From positions 81,981,839-82,045,838 of the forward strand of contig OX344761.1 in NCBI GenBank assembly GCA_947034895.1: 64,000 nt of DNA, written 5' to 3'. Below are positions 12,232 to 23,117 of this stretch, piece after piece. A program made the translations under genes and the position numbers. How positions within the stretch are numbered: position 1 is the stretch's first letter; the number at the start of each line of letters is the position of its first letter. Under the pieces are notes generated by a model. That model saw only the letters and a program-made list of their open reading frames with translations, was not told where the DNA came from and did not search any database. The stretch comes from Rhytidiadelphus loreus (lineage: Eukaryota; Streptophyta; Bryopsida; Hypnales; Hylocomiaceae).

Positions 12232-12776
12232 TTTGCTATCCCCATACCCAAAATAATGAGATGAACCGTTGCCCTTGAATTAAAAAATCACTTAACTAGT
12301 ATTTCATTTCAATACCCACCCCTCCTAAGTCCTAGACTTGCTTTAGAGTTTAGAGCTCTAGGATCCCATTACACAAATTAGAGGGTGGAGTCTAATGATT
12401 GAATATTTGAAATCATAAACAATTTTGCTTCATTTCATTCCCAAAGACCCAAACCACTTTGCTATCCCCATACCCAAAATAATGAAATGAACCGTTGCCC
12501 TTGAATTAAAAAATCACTTAACTAGTATTTCATTTCAATACCCACCCCTCCTAAGTCCTAGACTTGCTTTAGAGTTTAGAGCTCTAGGATCCCATTACAC
12601 AAATTAGAGGGTGGAGTCTAATGATTGAATATTTGAAATCATAAACAATTTTGCTTCATTTCATTCCCAAAGACCCAAACCACTTTGCTATCCCCATACC
12701 CAAAATAATGAAATGAACCGTTGCCCTTGAATTAAAAAATCACTTAACTAGTATTTCATTTCAATACCCACCCCTC
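12232..12776. repeat. 226-bp tandem repeat, about 2.4 copies
   Basis: The unit starting TTTGCTATCCCCATACCC begins at 12232, 12458 and 12684, a constant 226-bp period, and the third copy breaks off at about 12776. The copies are nearly identical (one difference seen, GAGATGAACC versus GAAATGAACC), pointing to a recent tandem duplication. Confidence 0.85.
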
Positions 12777-13506
12777 CTATTTTATCCATTACAAGAAATT
12801 TTGGTTAAAGTCTTTAAGCCCTAAATCCTTGTACCCTTTTTCACGGAAAAAACCCTTTCAAGCATATTCTAAAGCATTATGATTTGTATTTGATTTAAAT
12901 CCAAAACCTTGTAGCTTTGTATTTAAAAAATGAAGACTTAAACCAAAAGCTTGAGAAGTATATGTTGGTAATAGTTTGATTTGTAAACTTCAAATCCAAA
13001 ATCACAAACACCTTTTCTTAATAAGAATGAAATATAAACTTTGAACTTGAATTTAAACAATTATGTACCTTGACTTTCATTAGGACTCGAAATCCTTTGG
13101 GATTTTAGTTACACAAATTTAGTCTTTCTTGTTTGGAAGTTCAATTTCATTTTCTATTTTTATTTTGGCTTCCAACTTTACATGGGTCCTACTTCTCAAG
13201 TGCTTGATGAAGGCAAGAACTTGAAATTTGGCCTCAAGAAGGGAGTGACATGCTTTAATACGTTGTCATTGAACTCAAAAAGTAGTTGGACCTCTTAATG
13301 CAGCCATTGACTTGAAGATATTCCCCGTGCTCAAATTAAGAGCAAACTACATTAGTGGATTCTCCTCTCTCTATGGGAAGGAAGAATCCCACCACGGAAT
13401 TCGTACCAAAGTCTATGGTAGGACCTCCCCCTCCTGCCGTCCGGGAACGTGTTGCGCCGGGGCGTGGATGCGTCGCGCTGGGGCGTGGACGCGTCAGAAT
13501 TGTGTG

Positions 13507-13574
13507 ACGTCCGCGCCCCTGACGTCCCTGCCCCTGCAGAAGAGGTCCGCGCCCCTACACTCCCAGGCTATAAA
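13507..13574 (+). promoter_or_regulatory. Putative transposase promoter: three ACGTCC-type boxes and a TATA box
   Basis: ACGTCCGCGCCCCTG (13507), ACGTCCCTGCCCCTG (13522) and AGGTCCGCGCCCCT (13543) precede TATAAA at 13569-13574 (context GGCTATAAAGCC). This is about 250 bp upstream of the transposase ATG. The boxes match those in the divergent cargo promoter at 6899-6976 and near the right end at 18106-18159. A nearby GC-rich run (13440-13495) holds further GGGGCGTGGA-type repeats. Confidence 0.6.
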
Positions 13575-13824
13575 GCCAAGCTTGTCGGATTGACTTCTTT
13601 ACATTTGTCATCTTGGCCTCATCATCTTGGACTTCAATTCACTTTGAGTTCCTTGGGAGTCTACTTGGGTGACAAATGGCCCTAGTTAGCTGTTGAGGTG
13701 ATGTAAAAGTCAGTTCAAGCAATTGATTGGCGCTAACTACTATTTTGTCCTTTTCATTTGGTGTAATAGCCTCTTCTACAGTTCTACCTCCTCCAAGAAA
13801 ACGTTTGCATTCGTCGTGAACGCA

Positions 13825-16800
13825 ATGGGAAGTCAACGAAAGCAAACAAAAGAATGGGAACCATGGTATAATTTCTCTGAGAACGGGGGGAAAGTGAGTT
13901 GTGTATTTTGCAATGCAACATTCACCTATAAACGCGAGCGCGCTTTTGCTCATTTTGGATATGGCGCGAAGTCCGAGAGGTCAATTTGTCGTAATGCAAC
14001 GCGAGCCGTGCGCCACCGATTTGCAAATTGTGCAAACTTTGTTCCTCAACGATTGAGCCCCGAGGACATGTATGAAGGAGAATCAATTCCCACTGGTCCA
14101 TCAAGAGCAACTCCAGTTGCAAGTTCAAGCCAATCCTTTCAAAACGAAGTGACGGGAGGGGGTTCAAGTGACGCCCAAGCTGAAGGGGTTACTCTCCCTG
14201 AAGGGAATGATGCAATACAGAGGTTCCAAAGTCTCGCTGCATCAAATTCTACAAGATCTGGGTCATTACTTCAGCAACGTATGAAGGATGCTTTTAATGT
14301 TGCGAAGAGGAAGGAGTTGGATGACAAGTGGGCATCATTTTTTTACGAGGCGAACGTGCCATTTAATGTGGCAAGAAATCCAGCCTTTATTGAGGCAGTG
14401 AGGGCAACCTCAATGGCAAGGTTTGAGTACAGTCCACCTTCTTACCATCAGTTCAGGACGAAATTGATTGAACCGAAGAGGTTGCAGATCGAGAAGCAAA
14501 TTGAAACCAAAGTTGGTTTTGCAGTGAAACATTATGAGGTGACAATATGCACTGATGGCTGGGATGACGTGAACCGGAGGCCTCTAATGAATGTAATGAT
14601 GTCATGCCCTATCGGTGATGTATTTTTGGGGGCCATTGACACCACCGGGCAAAAGAAGTCCATGCGCTACATAGCGGACCAGATGAAGGTATTCATTGAG
14701 AAAGTGGGTTCAAAGTACGTGACACAGGTTTGTACGGATAATGCAACGAATATGCTTGGAGCATTGGATGATATCGTTCGCACGTATCCACACATTTTCA
14801 AGTAGGGGTGCATGGCACATGCTTTGGATCTCATGTTGAAAGATTGGGCCAAAGTACCAGAATTCAAAGATTTAATTCAGAGGGCAAGAAGATTGTGCCA
14901 GTACATTCGGAACCATCACGCGACCATGTCGGTATTCCGGGAGTTGAGTCCGACCCTTCAGTTAGTAGTGCCCAGCGAAACCCGCTTTGCTTGTAATTTT
15001 CTCATGTTGCAGCGATTGGAGAAACTTCGCGGAGTACTGCTGCGGTTAAAAGACCATGCGCGCGTTCAAAATTACTTTGATGGTCTGCGAGACAGACAAA
15101 ATGTGGAGCAAGCAGCTACAGCTTCACGTAATGTGGTGTCAACTATCGAAGACGTGGGCTTCTAGCAACGATGTGCAAATTACGTGCACATGACTGAAGA
15201 CGTGTTGAAGGCATTGCGCATATTTGATGGCCGAGAACCAGCTATGGGTCAGGCGTGGCTCGTAATGCACAATTTGAGAGCGCATGTGTTTTCTTTAAGA
15301 GGGCCACCCTTCAACCTACGAGATGACATAGCCACCACCATGGAGGAGTCTTTCACATCCAGGTGGGACATGGTGTTCAGTGTTCACGGATGTTCACTAT
15401 GCTGGGGCCCTTCTAAATCCGTATCTCTTGGATAACGTGACACTTAGGGTTGATGGAGTTGCACTCCGTGCATTGTATCGAGTCATCCGCAAAATGGAAA
15501 ATGTAGTGAGTGTGGAGTTTAACAACGTGTTGGCGGAATTAACAGAATTCGAGGAGGGCACGGGGCCATACAATGCAGTAGAGACACCTGACATCCAAGC
15601 GATACAGATGCTTCCTCACCAATGGTGGCATAGGGTTGGAGATCGAGCACTATCTAAGATTGTCGTTCGTATCTTGTCATTGACGTGTTCAGCATGTTCA
15701 TGTGAAAGGAATTGGAGTATGTATTCCTTCGTCCACAACAAGGTCCGAAATCGGTTAGCCCCCGAGAAGGCTGAGTCATTGGTATATATTTATACCAATA
15801 GCCGTGTACTTCAGCAAAGACCAGGGGCCGATCCTGTTCGTTGGTATGATGCTAATATCCTCTCGGAGGATTCTGATCCAGATGCCCTTGGCCCCGTTCC
15901 AGTGGCTGAACGCAATCGTGAATTTGACGCGATAGTAGCTAAGGAAGAAGAAGAGGCTGATGTGGAAGCTAACCGAGCACCCTGAGAATACCGACCAAAT
16001 CCAGAGTTGTGGAGGGCGGGGGCTGATCACCTTGCAGAAGCTAGAAATTACTACGGAGATGGTTATGAAGTGGAAGAGGAAGTCCTCCCTGGTCGCTGGG
16101 GCCCTTGGGGAGCCGATCCTCGCCGAAGTCCTACACCCATTGGTGATGAAAATGTAGTTGTTTCTGAAGTGCAACCTTTGTCATCGTCTTCCGAGAGTGA
16201 TCACCCGGCCGCAGTGGACGCCGATGATGATAATGTTATCTCGAACAATGACGACAACCTCCCTTTGGAAAACGAAGGGGGAAATGGAAATGGCAGTGAG
16301 AATCTGAGGAACAATGCAACTCAGAATACTGAAGGATCCGTTTGCAATCGTGATGGCAATAGGGGGCCCAGAGGAGTGGGGGGCCGCGATAGCAACAGAG
16401 TTGTTGGAGGACGCCATGGCCAAAACATTGGAAATACAAGGATGGCACGACCGATCACAAGACATGTTGTGGAGGTTAATGCAGTGGGAAGAACGCGTTT
16501 TGACCCTGAACATTTAGATCACAATGATGTTTTTGCGTTTACTGACCCGCTTGAAGACGAAGCCCATATACCACCACCAGTTGCAGTGCATACTATTATT
16601 TCTAACCCTTCATCTCCCGCAACTTCGAGTGCTCCTTGTCGACCTTCCGAAGAAGTGCTAGGCTCAGTGGGAAATGTTGCAATGACGACTCAAAGCATTT
16701 CAAATGTTACAACGGGTGGTAGACACCGTACCGCCTTTCAACCCGCAATTCACCACACTATGGGTGAATATCAACAAGGACGTGGAAGGAGTTTCGTCCG

Positions 16801-17314
16801 TGGAAGAGCAAGAGGTCGTGCAACGATTGGAGGCCGTGATATTAGAGGTGGACGAAACAATAACGAAGCGTCGTCATCGAGGCCCCCTAAACGCCCTCTT
16901 CTAGGAATTGGGGTCCGAGACCCGAACGTGGTGATAGAGCCATTTTTGAATACGTATGTCCCAGGACCAACTTTGTCCACTCCAGCGTATGTCGTTCCTC
17001 GAGTACAAGGAGGCCCCATTATAAATTCTGACGCGGAGGACCCTAGAGCTCAACGGCACAAGAAGTTTAAACGTAGTCATAGGCATGGTCAAACAGCTGT
17101 GGAGCTTCGAAATGAGAATTCAGAAGTGGAAAACCAGTGGACCACAGACGGTGACGATGGAGAAGATGAACGTGGAACTAGTGAAGTTGGTGATGATGAA
17201 GACGACCTTGATTGTGATGAGGCACCAGCAGATGATGATGTGGTCATTCGAGATGTTGCATTACCAGATCCGGGTACACAAGAAGTTCACAGATCAAGTC
17301 GTTTCAACAATTGA
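13825..17314 (+). pseudogene. hAT transposase with long disordered C-terminal extension, decayed
   Basis: From the ATG at 13825 it encodes a BED-type zinc finger region (WYNF..., CVFC), the RNase H-like core with Asp motifs in CTDGWDD and CTDNATNM, and a typical hAT dimerisation domain around SCERNWSMYSFVHNKVRNRL (about 15,600-15,800). Then come about 430 further codons rich in Asn, Arg-Gly and acidic residues, ending at 17312-17314. Damage: TAG at 14803 (in a context where CAG/Gln is expected), TAG at 15163, a direct 7-bp duplication GTGTTCA-GTGTTCA at 15373-15386 that shifts the frame, and TGA at 15983 between the dimerisation domain and the extension. If undamaged it would cut and rejoin the 21-bp ends. 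Movement of this copy now would need a partner transposase. Polyadenylation candidate: AATAAA at 17542. Confidence 0.88.
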
Positions 17315-18105
17315 GGGGCACCTGACAGCATCTGTGTTCTGTAGACCTTCATTCATCATGAGTTCAAGACAGTTGCACTAATTGAAACATGAAGTAATGA
17401 AGATCTACAAGAAGAAGAAGGAGAATCTTAGATAACCAGTAGAAGAGGAGGTGTATCTTGAGAGCAGTATATTCATTGTGTTGTGAACTTGTTATTGTAC
17501 TGAACAACGCTTGAAATATAAAAATGTTTTTGGTTATCTAAAATAAAAAAGTTTCCAATTGTGTTTGTAGAATTATCACATTTGCCATGCATGAAGATGA
17601 CATTCATGAGTGTAGTTATATTGTATAGTTTGAATGTTGTAAGTAAGGTGTACTAAATTTATTACTATCCTTGCATTCACGTAGAAAAAAACATTCACTA
17701 CTATCATCTTTGATGCCTTCCGAAGGCTGAAAATTTGTTATTTAAACATGAAATTCTTTTCACAAAATGATCTCTTTGCTAATAACATGTGTGCTAAATT
17801 TCAAGGCCAAAAGATTTACACATAAAAAGATATTCACAATGTACCAACATGTGTACTTGTGTGGTTCAGAGAAACAATTTCAATGCTACCAAGTACCAAC
17901 TCCTAGAAATTGAGAAATCAAAATTCGGCCATGAATTTTTTGGCATGAGATCATGTCTATGTTGATAACATGTGGGTCAAATTTGAAGTTCAAAGGATTT
18001 GCCTATAAAAAGATACTGAAAATGTTTTTCACCCTATGAAAGCAAGAATTCGTAAATGAACTTAATGAAGTACAAAAATTCTCCAAAAATTCGGATTAAA
18101 CTGAT
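17315..18105. other. 3' flank of the transposase
   Basis: AT-rich sequence with AATAAA at 17542-17547 as a likely polyadenylation signal about 230 bp after the stop. No other gene or clear repeat was seen. Confidence 0.45.
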
Positions 18106-18159
18106 GCGTCCCCACCCTGTCCAAGACGTCCCCGCCGTGACGGAAACGTCCGCGCTCTG
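18106..18159. repeat. Right subterminal ACGTCC-type motif cluster of the hAT element
   Basis: GCGTCCCCACCCTG (18106), ACGTCCCCGCCGTG (18126) and ACGTCCGCGCTCTG (18146) are spaced exactly 20 bp. They match the motifs at the two internal promoters. hAT transposases typically bind short subterminal repeats, so this is a candidate transposase binding array. Confidence 0.6.
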
Positions 18160-18257
18160 ATTTCAGTGTTGGAAAATTTCAAAAATAAAAGGTGTCCGAA
18201 GCGTCCGTCCGTCCGGTCCGGTTCGCCCGTCCGTCCGTCCCGTCCGATCACTCCGAC

Positions 18258-18286
18258 CCGTCCGGTATGACAACCCTGCTTCAAAC
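18258..18286. repeat. Right terminal inverted repeat and target-site duplication of the hAT element
   Basis: The 21-bp repeat 18258-18278 is the exact reverse complement of 4067-4087 and is followed by the matching 8-bp duplication CTTCAAAC (18279-18286). Inside it, 18195-18250 is packed with GTCCG units on the plus strand, mirroring the left end. Confidence 0.93.
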
Positions 18287-18530
18287 AAGAAATATGCTGA
18301 AATGAAAAGCACTTGACAAGGGAATTGAAGGTGTCTAATCAAGACCAATAACTTAACTTCAAGTTGCTTCTGAGTCACAAGTAAGATAGAACTATCTAAT
18401 ACCACCATCCATCCAATTCCGTCACCTATAGGCACCTCTCAATTGTGTCAATGGCCTATTTATTACCACAATCTTTACAACCCTTTATCATGATGACAAT
18501 GCACTTGGGGAGCAAACACACATTAGAAAA

Positions 18531-18869
18531 AATTTGAGGTCTCAAGAAGGTTGCTTCGCAATCCTTAAGGGACCTTGAAATTTATTTATTTTTTGCAAAA
18601 AAATCGTTTTCCCCCTATTTTCGCCCGCCTAAATCTGTAGTGGTAGCAACGCAAAAATCAAAATTAAAAAATTAAAAAAGAAAAAATTCCAAGCTGAAGT
18701 AAATTTTAAAAAATTGCAAACAAAAAATTGCAAAAAATTGCAAATTTTGAGATATTCACCTTGGTTGATACTAAAGGTGCGGCACTTTTTGGGGTGACAA
18801 ACCAAGCTCGAAATAGCTTGGTCTATCACCACGAGACAACCCCCTAGAGACCCCAAAATTTCTCTAATA
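18531..18869. mobile_element. Family B copy B6, diverged
   Basis: The left end CATTAGAAAAAATTTGAGGTC pairs with the inverted right end GACCCCAAAATTTCTCTAAT. Its left flank (about 18400-18530) is homologous to the left flank of copy B5 (34230-34364), sharing AATGCACTTGGGGAGC, so a larger repeat unit has been copied. No coding capacity. Confidence 0.5.
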
Positions 18870-19830
18870 TTTGCCCATGCTTTAACAAGGGTCTGCTCAT
18901 GCTTCAACAAGGGTCTATTCACAATTTAACATTTCTCTTTTGAAAAATCACAGAAAATTCACTTCTTCTCATAATGTCTTCATTCTTTTTGCAAATGAAC
19001 TTTTGAAGTGAAAAAAAACTGGCCGGATCGGTTGACTTTAAAATAATGCATTTCGTGAAGCACTGTTGCAATTACTGTAACGACTGCGCGCCGACCTGCC
19101 GGTAGAGTCCTGTACTGGCTAGGGCTCTTGAATTTCCCAGCTAGGAAAGTGCCTGCATGACAAGGCTCGGGGGTGTTGGCTACACACTGAAGTAGAGCGT
19201 GGGCGTGCCTCGCATGCCGGCACGCCCCGCGTGATGATCAGGACCAATGAGCGCATGCACAAGCTAGCACTTCAATCCAGTTTCAGTTTAATCATTTCTT
19301 CCCGCGCGGGGAAGTCACTGAAACTTGTCAGTATTCACCGACGACGATCAACTTTAATTTCCAAGTGAAAATGCAAGCTAATTATTGAATCCCTAGCTAG
19401 CCTACAACGAGAGTTTGGCCCGGAGCTTAATTGGTAGGAGCCTAGGAGGGGCACTCAATGCAGAACGGAAGCACTTCAGGGAACCCGAGCGAGGAGTGAC
19501 GTAGATGTATGGTCTTCATTCTTGCAAGTTCGGATCCTACTTCGCATCTTACATGACCCCGATTCAGAACCTGACTTAAAAAGGATGAGTGACCAATTAA
19601 GCTACACAGGTTTGTATGTCCTAATAATGCGTGTTATACTATTCAATCACCAGAGTGACACTGCTTTGAATTTCTTTAGTGCAAGTTGGAATAATACCCT
19701 ATTAATTGTACCAATTTTCACAATCATAAAGTGTTGTGGTGACCCTCATTTTCAAGCTGGTGACGCTAGTTTTCCCCCTCAGTACTGTTTTACATTGAAC
19801 GTACGCCGGGCGGCGGGTAGTTCCGGTTTC
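18870..19830. other. Spacer rising in GC content toward the secreted-protein gene
   Basis: From about 19020 base composition becomes more balanced and CpG-containing, unlike the AT-rich repeats on either side. No reading frame stands out. GCATGCCGGCACGCC near 19210 is palindromic in part. The region may be an older single-copy gene flank. Confidence 0.35.
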
Positions 19831-19832
19831 GC

Positions 19833-19968
19833 TGACGTGCCCACGTGATCCACACGGAGGAGCTAAAGATACCCATCTCTCACCTTGACTTGTGATAACC
19901 AACAAATTACCGCTGGTCCCTCGGCCTCCCACGTCCCCACCCCGGCCAGCATGCAACAAGTACATAAA
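19833..19968 (+). promoter_or_regulatory. Putative promoter of the secreted-protein gene with ACGT boxes
   Basis: TGACGTGC (19833) and the palindrome CACGTG (19842-19847) are bZIP/bHLH-type ACGT elements (G-box/ABRE-like). A TATA-like TACATAAA is at 19961-19968, about 140 bp before the ATG. In plants such boxes often link to abscisic acid or light responses; that role here is inference. Confidence 0.4.
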
Positions 19969-20108
19969 CCCCAGCAGCCCACACTCCAGTCACCTATCTC
20001 CACTTCAGTGAGCTTCAGCTTCTCAGTTCGATCCTCCGGCCAGTTTCCAGTCCGTCACTTTCGAGCTACAGCATTCCACTCGATTCGGTCTTCCCGAGCC
20101 AGCGCGCA

Positions 20109-20504
20109 ATGGCGACGTCGTCGGCAATGAAGTCGAGCCTGCTGCTGGTGCTCCTGCTGAGCGCCGTGGTGGCCTCGCACGCCCACGAAGTGTCCTGCAA
20201 GAACTCTTGCAAGGATCCCATCTGGGCGAATGGGATATTGATCCCCGTGGACAAGACGGTCATATTGAAGTTGAAGGTGGAGTTGGACTTGGAGATCGTG
20301 CTCGTGGTGATCGGCACGGACGGCGGGAAGCACACCGGCACGTACAAGTGCCCCAAGGACGTGAAGGCACTGGAATTCCAGTACAACAAAATCACCAGCT
20401 TCCTGGAGGTGAAGATCATCGGGGTACTCCGCCTCCTCGGCGGAATCGTGGAGTCTGTGTTGGGCGCGGTGTTCAGCCTCATCAAGTGCAAATTGCACTA
20501 CTAG
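20109..20504 (+). CDS. Small secreted cysteine-containing protein
   Basis: A 131-residue single-exon frame starting at ATG 20109. Residues 1-25 form a clear signal peptide (basic start, SSLLLVLLLSAVVAS core, then SHAHE). The mature part has four cysteines (SCKNSC near the start, YKCP in the middle, IKCKLHY at the end) and alternating hydrophobic stretches suggestive of beta strands. Codons are GC-rich at third positions, quite unlike the surrounding repeats, which supports a real expressed gene. I do not recognise the family. It may be an apoplastic or cell-wall protein. Confidence 0.75.
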   Translation: MATSSAMKSSLLLVLLLSAVVASHAHEVSCKNSCKDPIWANGILIPVDKTVILKLKVELDLEIVLVVIGTDGGKHTGTYKCPKDVKALEFQYNKITSFLEVKIIGVLRLLGGIVESVLGAVFSLIKCKLHY

Positions 20505-22879
20505 TATGGTACGCCACCTAACTAGCAAGTAACGCAATCAGCATGCATGGCGTGAAAGACTTTTGAACAAATATTTGCAACTTGGGCTTCAGTTGGAATC
20601 GATATCTACCTGAATGAATGTAGTGTAATGCAGCATGGTAAATGGCTTCTTGTCGCTCCTGAACAACATTGGTACGTCGTTGTAGCTTCGTTTTAAATGC
20701 TCACTTATATGTATTTGGTCCCATCTGCAAAGTGAAACCATGGAGGACTTTCAGTGCCCCTGTGTACCTGGAACATGCAGAGCCCGAAATTTCAATGCTT
20801 AAGCCGGGTGTTTCTCTAGTCGTGCCATGCAGTTCCACTGAAATCCACCGTTGGGACGAAGATGTGGTTTCTGGTTTCAGCTCTTTTTGCATCAATGGTG
20901 TTTATCAACTTTCCTTTGTGAATGCAGGTTGTGGTTAACGGCTACCAGTGATGGTTTGGTGCGACTTCAGAGAACCAGCTGAGAGAGTCGAGGCCTGCTC
21001 GCCATCGGGGTTCGATGTCCGTCTAGCTCTATATAGATCGGGCACATCCGCCCATCTATTGCATCAGCCATCAGTCCGCGGTTGAATTTATTAAGTTGGA
21101 TTATACACTTATCTTTTTACCCAGTTTATAACTCTCTGTACGTCGTCTTTCCAATCAGTGATCCGTAGTACTGAATACTATTGGAAGTGGCACGTTGTGC
21201 AGCTCTAGAAAAATTTTCCAGTCAGCTGGTCTGTAAGCCGCTGGTCTTTACGTTTTTGGAGACGAAACACTGGGGTTGAATATACTTAGTTTTGATTGGG
21301 TTTGACACGCAGAACGATTGTGCGTGGCTAATTACTGCCTGCTTTGGCATATGTATTTTTTTTTCTACCAATAAACTCGAGTCTCCTAGACTGAGAATTA
21401 AACCAAACACTACGAATGTCCATGCCAATTATCCCCGAAGAAAGTCGAAGCTCTCACTATCTTCCCCTCGATTCTGGTACACAGAGGATGTCTGCATTTA
21501 CTTGGTACCTTAACTTCCCGTGTATCATGCACAGTCGAACACTACTGCAAAATAGAATCTTGGAGCGTTTTTATTTATGCCATTCAATATCCCACTGTTG
21601 CAAATACAATCCAATAATAGAAAATTGAAGTCATTGCCCAATACTGTAACAGTGTCGCAAATCAAAGTTAATCGAGAATTGAAAAATATATGCAGCACAT
21701 ATATACATGCAAGACTCTAACCGCAGTCCACTTGCAGTAAATACTTCGAAGTTGAGAGCAGTATTTGAATGTCTAGAATCCATTATTCCTAGCTAGTCAA
21801 CCAATTCAAGGTCTGATCGAATTCACATGAAGGCAATTCGCACAAAGCCATCTAGATTTATTTTAAGCAACGTCTCGAAATGACCCGCTAGCTTTCGCTC
21901 TGACTGCTGCTACCGTGCATTCCTTCTCAGACCATGATCGACACCTAACCCAAGGAAGTTTGCATGAAGAGGTTAGCATCACGCACAGAACTAACGCGGA
22001 GTTCACAATTCCTAATCCGTGACTGTCTCACTGTCTTCCTTTTGAGTCTCGATTCAGAGGAGCTGTAAAGGTCTACATGTATGGAATTCAATTCCTCGAT
22101 CATGTGCGGTCGATTATTCCAAACCCAAGAATAAACCAATCACTGTAGGTATTAATCTGTGGCGTTCCATATCCCTCTGTTGCCGGGACTGTTGCAAATA
22201 GAAGCCAAAAATAGGGAAACTGAGGGAAAGTCTTCATGTGATTGAAAACCTGCTCATTTTCTTACAATTGAATCTACTTAGAAGTAGATACAGTATTCGA
22301 ATGGATGAAAGAGTTGAAATTTTAAAAATACAATTTATTAAATGGAGTAAAAGATTGTTTTGTCGAAAACTGGGTTGACTAATTTATGGGATCACCTACG
22401 TCCAACGTGTTTGCTTGAAAAAGCTCAGTGGTGTAAAGCGTGGTCGACCTTGCATTGCATGCCCCGCATACTGACCTCGAACAAACAGCCCCATACGTTC
22501 TTCACCCGCAATTCAGGGAACTAATACGCTGTAACTGATTATTAGTATTTACCATTGTCGACACCCAAATTCTCCAAATCTGACAAAGGTCTGAGTGACT
22601 TATCCACGAAACACAATTCTGTGCAACCACAAATTGAATCGGAGGCAGATCAATTGACACTTGTCTCCGTCGATGATCCGAAAGCAGACTTCTTGTTGAC
22701 CGGCATGATCCTCACCGAGCAGCTAAATATACCGGCAACTGCAACTCAAAACCAGCAAATTACCACGCGCCAGTCACACCCACGTCAGGGCTAGCTAGCT
22801 AGTCTCACGAACTGCGATCGATGGCTGCGATCTCATCTCTCTTGTGGATGACCCCGGTCCAGATTTCCTCCTTGAACTA
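20505..22879. other. Gene-poor spacer of mixed composition
   Basis: About 2.4 kb downstream of the secreted-protein gene with balanced composition up to about 22850. Frames exist but none has domain-like features. It may include the 3' UTR and old single-copy sequence. No recognisable gene. Confidence 0.35.
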
Positions 22880-22884
22880 TACTA

Positions 22885-23113
22885 AGGGGGCGCAGGGAGA
22901 ATTGACCCCCTCATTGCCCCGGTCAACGTTGGTTTGAAAAAAAAGCCCCCTATGTTGTGCCAATATTTTGGTAATTCTTGCATTTCCGGAAAGTAATTTG
23001 GGCCTCTGATTGCAAATATGAATTCAGAATTTCAAAAAAAAATTAAGCCTCGCAAATAAAGAATTCCAGGGTTTGCCCTAGAGGGGCAATGAGGGGGTCA
23101 ATTCACCGTGGCC
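22885..23113. mobile_element. Family E MITE (E1) with 21-bp perfect inverted repeats
   Basis: The perfect inverted pair AATTGACCCCCTCATTGCCC(C) lies at 22900-22920 and 23083-23103, with weaker pairing outward. The direct repeat TACTA at 22880-22884 and 23114-23118 is a candidate 5-bp target duplication. The interior (GCCCCCTATGTTGTGCC, GGGCCTCTGATTGCAAAT) is shared with 43655-43915, so it is a dispersed family. No coding. Confidence 0.65.
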
Positions 23114-23117
23114 TACT

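Larger units (their letters stand above)
4067..18278. mobile_element. 14.2-kb cargo-carrying hAT DNA transposon
   Basis: Both ends are perfect 21-bp terminal inverted repeats beginning CAGGGTTGTCATACC, flanked by the identical 8-bp direct repeat CTTCAAAC (4059-4066 and 18279-18286). CAGGG ends and an 8-bp target duplication are hallmarks of the hAT superfamily. The hAT transposase inside (13825-17314) confirms this. The element also contains an intact kinase gene (5124-6704, minus), a decayed coiled-coil/RING-H2 gene (7141-9507, plus), a nested family A fragment (4156-4885), a relative of family A (10073-10839) and a 226-bp tandem array (12232-12776). Ac/Ds-type hAT elements are usually about 3-5 kb, so this one is exceptionally long. 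Intact ends and target duplication suggest a fairly recent insertion, although its transposase frame is broken. Confidence 0.93.

Noticed and set aside
16181..17092. Minus-strand and alternative frames over the transposase C-terminal extension
   Set aside because: They arise from biased composition; the plus frame continuous with the transposase is much longer.
19420..19550. tRNA-like boxes: GCTTAATTGGTAGGAGC (A box-like) and AGTTCGGATCC (B box-like)
   Set aside because: The boxes are about 110 bp apart, no acceptor or anticodon stem pairs, and no SINE copy was seen elsewhere in the window.
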